Position numbers and translations under genes: made by a program. 64,000 nucleotides of DNA. It comes from CALFCX01 sp041650595 (GTDB lineage: Bacteria > Margulisbacteria > WOR-1 > JAKLHX01). The notes under the pieces were generated by a model. It was not told where the DNA came from and searched no databases. It saw only the letters and a list, made by a program, of their open reading frames with translations. The stretch lies in the NCBI GenBank assembly GCA_041650595.1, contig JBAZKW010000001.1:124001-188000 (forward strand). Reading direction: 5' to 3'. Shown here one piece after another: positions 62,889 to 64,000 of this stretch. Every line of letters starts with the position of its first letter. Within the stretch, counting starts at the first letter, position 1.

Positions 62889-64000
62889 CTAGACAAACCT
62901 TTCAAATACTTCGTTTGCCAGGAAAAGCCCTTTGCCGGTCAAGCGCAGATGTCCTCCCTCAAGTTCAACAAGCCCTTCGGATGACAGCTCTTTTATTTCT
63001 TTTCTGTAAAGCTCTTGCAAAGACTTTCCGAAACGCTTTTTAAAACAGTTTAGGGACACTCCCTTTATCAGCCGAAGTCCCATGAACATAGTTTCCGCTA
63101 TTTCGTTCTTTTTGGAATGCCTTTCTTTTATGCCGGAATTTACTGGGTTGACTAGATATCTTTTCAGATCATTTGTGTTTTTCCGTCTGCCTCCGTTAAG
63201 GTGCGAAGAGGCGGCCACGCCAACTCCAAGGTACTCGCCGTTCTCCCAGTAGTTCAAATTGTGCCTGCATTCAAATCCGGGAAGGCAGAAATTGGATATT
63301 TCGTAATGGATATATCCTTCGGATTTCAGAAGATCGATGGTGTCGGCGTACATGTGATATTCTGTGTCGTTATCCTGTCGGAGCCGGTCGCGACCGGCCC
63401 TTACAATATATCTTTCATGGAAAGGGGTTTCTTCCTCAATTTGCAGATTGTATGCGGAAATGTGTTTTGGACGGAGCTTTACGGCTTTTTTTAGAGATAT
63501 GTTCCAGTCGTCCACGGTCTGGCCCGGGAGACCGAAAATAAGGTCCAGATTTATATTTGAAAATCCCGCTTTTATCGCGGCCTCGTAAGACGCATAGATA
63601 TCTTCGGTATCATGTATTCTCCCCAGCAATTTCAATTCTTTATCATCAAATGACTGGGCTCCTATGCTCAAGCGGTTTACCCCGCGGTCTTTGAGAGTTT
63701 TGAGCTTGTAATAATCAATTGTACCGGGATTTGCCTCTATAGTTAATTCGATAGGCGATGGGGTAGAGGCGGGTTTAAAACCCGCCTGTACAAAACCCGC
63801 CCGTACAATATCCATAAGTTTTTCCAATGATTTGTTCGAAAGTATCGTGGGTGTGCCTCCGCCTATGTATACCGTGGCTATCTGCAGATCGGGTCCAAAG
63901 TCGAGCTCTTTCTGAAGAGCTTTGAGATAGTTCCTGTGGAGGGTTTCATCAGAACCTGCAAATGAACAAAAATCGCAATAGTCGCATTTTTTTTTGCAGA
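62889..64000 (-). CDS. hemW: HemW-like radical SAM protein (cut by right edge), with two in-frame repeats
   Basis: Coproporphyrinogen-oxidase-like radical SAM protein, now viewed as a heme chaperone. The visible part opens with the cluster motif CKKKCDYCDFCSF, then VYIGGGTPTIL, RLSIGAQSFDDKELKLLGR, NINLDLIFGLPGQTVDDW, HISAYNLQIEEETPF and the C-terminal HemW domain (GVSLNCFKKRFG). Only a few N-terminal codons are missing. Two stretches have no counterpart in the family: RAGFVQAGFKPASTPSPIE after MDIV, and IVRAGRDRLRQ. Both are encoded by palindromic repeats and keep the frame. Confidence 0.93.
   Translation of the reverse strand, partial: CKKKCDYCDFCSFAGSDETLHRNYLKALQKELDFGPDLQIATVYIGGGTPTILSNKSLEKLMDIVRAGFVQAGFKPASTPSPIELTIEANPGTIDYYKLKTLKDRGVNRLSIGAQSFDDKELKLLGRIHDTEDIYASYEAAIKAGFSNINLDLIFGLPGQTVDDWNISLKKAVKLRPKHISAYNLQIEEETPFHERYIVRAGRDRLRQDNDTEYHMYADTIDLLKSEGYIHYEISNFCLPGFECRHNLNYWENGEYLGVGVAASSHLNGGRRKNTNDLKRYLVNPVNSGIKERHSKKNEIAETMFMGLRLIKGVSLNCFKKRFGKSLQELYRKEIKELSSEGLVELEGGHLRLTGKGLFLANEVFERFV
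63383..63398. repeat. Palindrome inserted in frame in hemW (copy 1)
   Basis: GCCGGTCG-CGACCGGC, a perfect 16-base palindrome with flanking GTAAGGG and CTCCGACAGG. Encodes RAGRDRLRQ in HemW. Confidence 0.75.
63761..63808. repeat. Palindromic repeat inserted in frame in hemW (copy 2)
   Basis: GGCGGGTTT-A-AAACCCGCC at 63768-63786, followed by a second AAACCCGCCCGTAC unit. Encodes RAGFVQAGFKPAS in HemW. Confidence 0.75.

Overview
The window looks like the chromosome of an uncultivated, anaerobic-type bacterium with an outer membrane. GatCAB, HrcA with a CIRCE element, RpoZ, GrpE and DnaK make it bacterial. Beta-barrel-like secreted proteins, one ending in Phe, suggest a diderm envelope. A MetV/MetF pair and a phosphofructokinase with pyrophosphate-type motifs suggest anaerobic, energy-limited metabolism. 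A candidate phylum such as Margulisbacteria/Saganbacteria would fit, but this is a low-confidence guess. No CRISPR array, rRNA, phage or transposase gene was seen, and no stretch over 300 bases lacks a gene.

Layout. 1-3129: cut-off radical SAM gene and a secreted tandem L,D-transpeptidase-like protein (-). 3280-4128: unknown gene. 4165-8512: gatCAB and tsaD (-). 8635-11441: three unknown genes (+) around two tiny ORFs (-). 11478-14459: secreted choloylglycine-hydrolase-like enzyme and two outer-membrane-type proteins (-). 14592-19780: two exported amidohydrolases (the second frameshifted), a tiny membrane protein and an AGCS symporter (+). 20116-28494: engB, ABC-F ATPase, gmk, rpoZ, coaBC, priA, def, fmt, small anchored protein (+). 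28475-29989: AMIN plus phosphodiester glycosidase protein (-). 30101-34305: aldolase pair and HEAT-repeat protein (+). 34319-38198: ilvD, two tRNA-Leu genes, accA, accD (-). 38270-45069: rpsT, ispE, phosphofructokinase, zinc ribbon, coaX, lysS, metV, metF (+). 45066-56053: two unknown genes, tldD, panE, phosphohexomutase, sugar kinase, NagB-like fusion (-). 56124-62815: hrcA-grpE-dnaK-dnaJ-rsmE-pgm (-). 62889-64000: hemW, cut by the right edge (-).

Main finding. Eleven promoters share one pattern, TGAAA-N15-(G/T/A)(A/T)CGA(T/G)A, always with exactly 15 bases between GAAA and the -10 octamer. This closely matches the sigma-28 (FliA/SigD/WhiG) consensus TAAA-N15-GCCGATAA, or in longer form TAAAGTTT-N11-GCCGATAA. 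They do not precede flagellar genes. They precede divergent central sugar-phosphate enzymes (class II aldolase with a DapA-like aldolase, PPi-type phosphofructokinase, long phosphohexomutase, ROK-like sugar kinase, NagB-like fusion), a HEAT-repeat protein, a small zinc ribbon, a TraB-like protein and four unknown soluble proteins. The window therefore appears to hold a dispersed sigma-28-type regulon for carbohydrate metabolism.

Other signals. Many housekeeping genes have a TATAAT-like box 6-10 bases before the start codon and no Shine-Dalgarno site, which indicates leaderless mRNAs. Palindromic or tandem mini-repeats sit in frame inside tsaD (twice), ispE and hemW (twice). PriA has lost its ATPase motifs. 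A 20-codon fossil of a second ilvD lies beside the intact gene.
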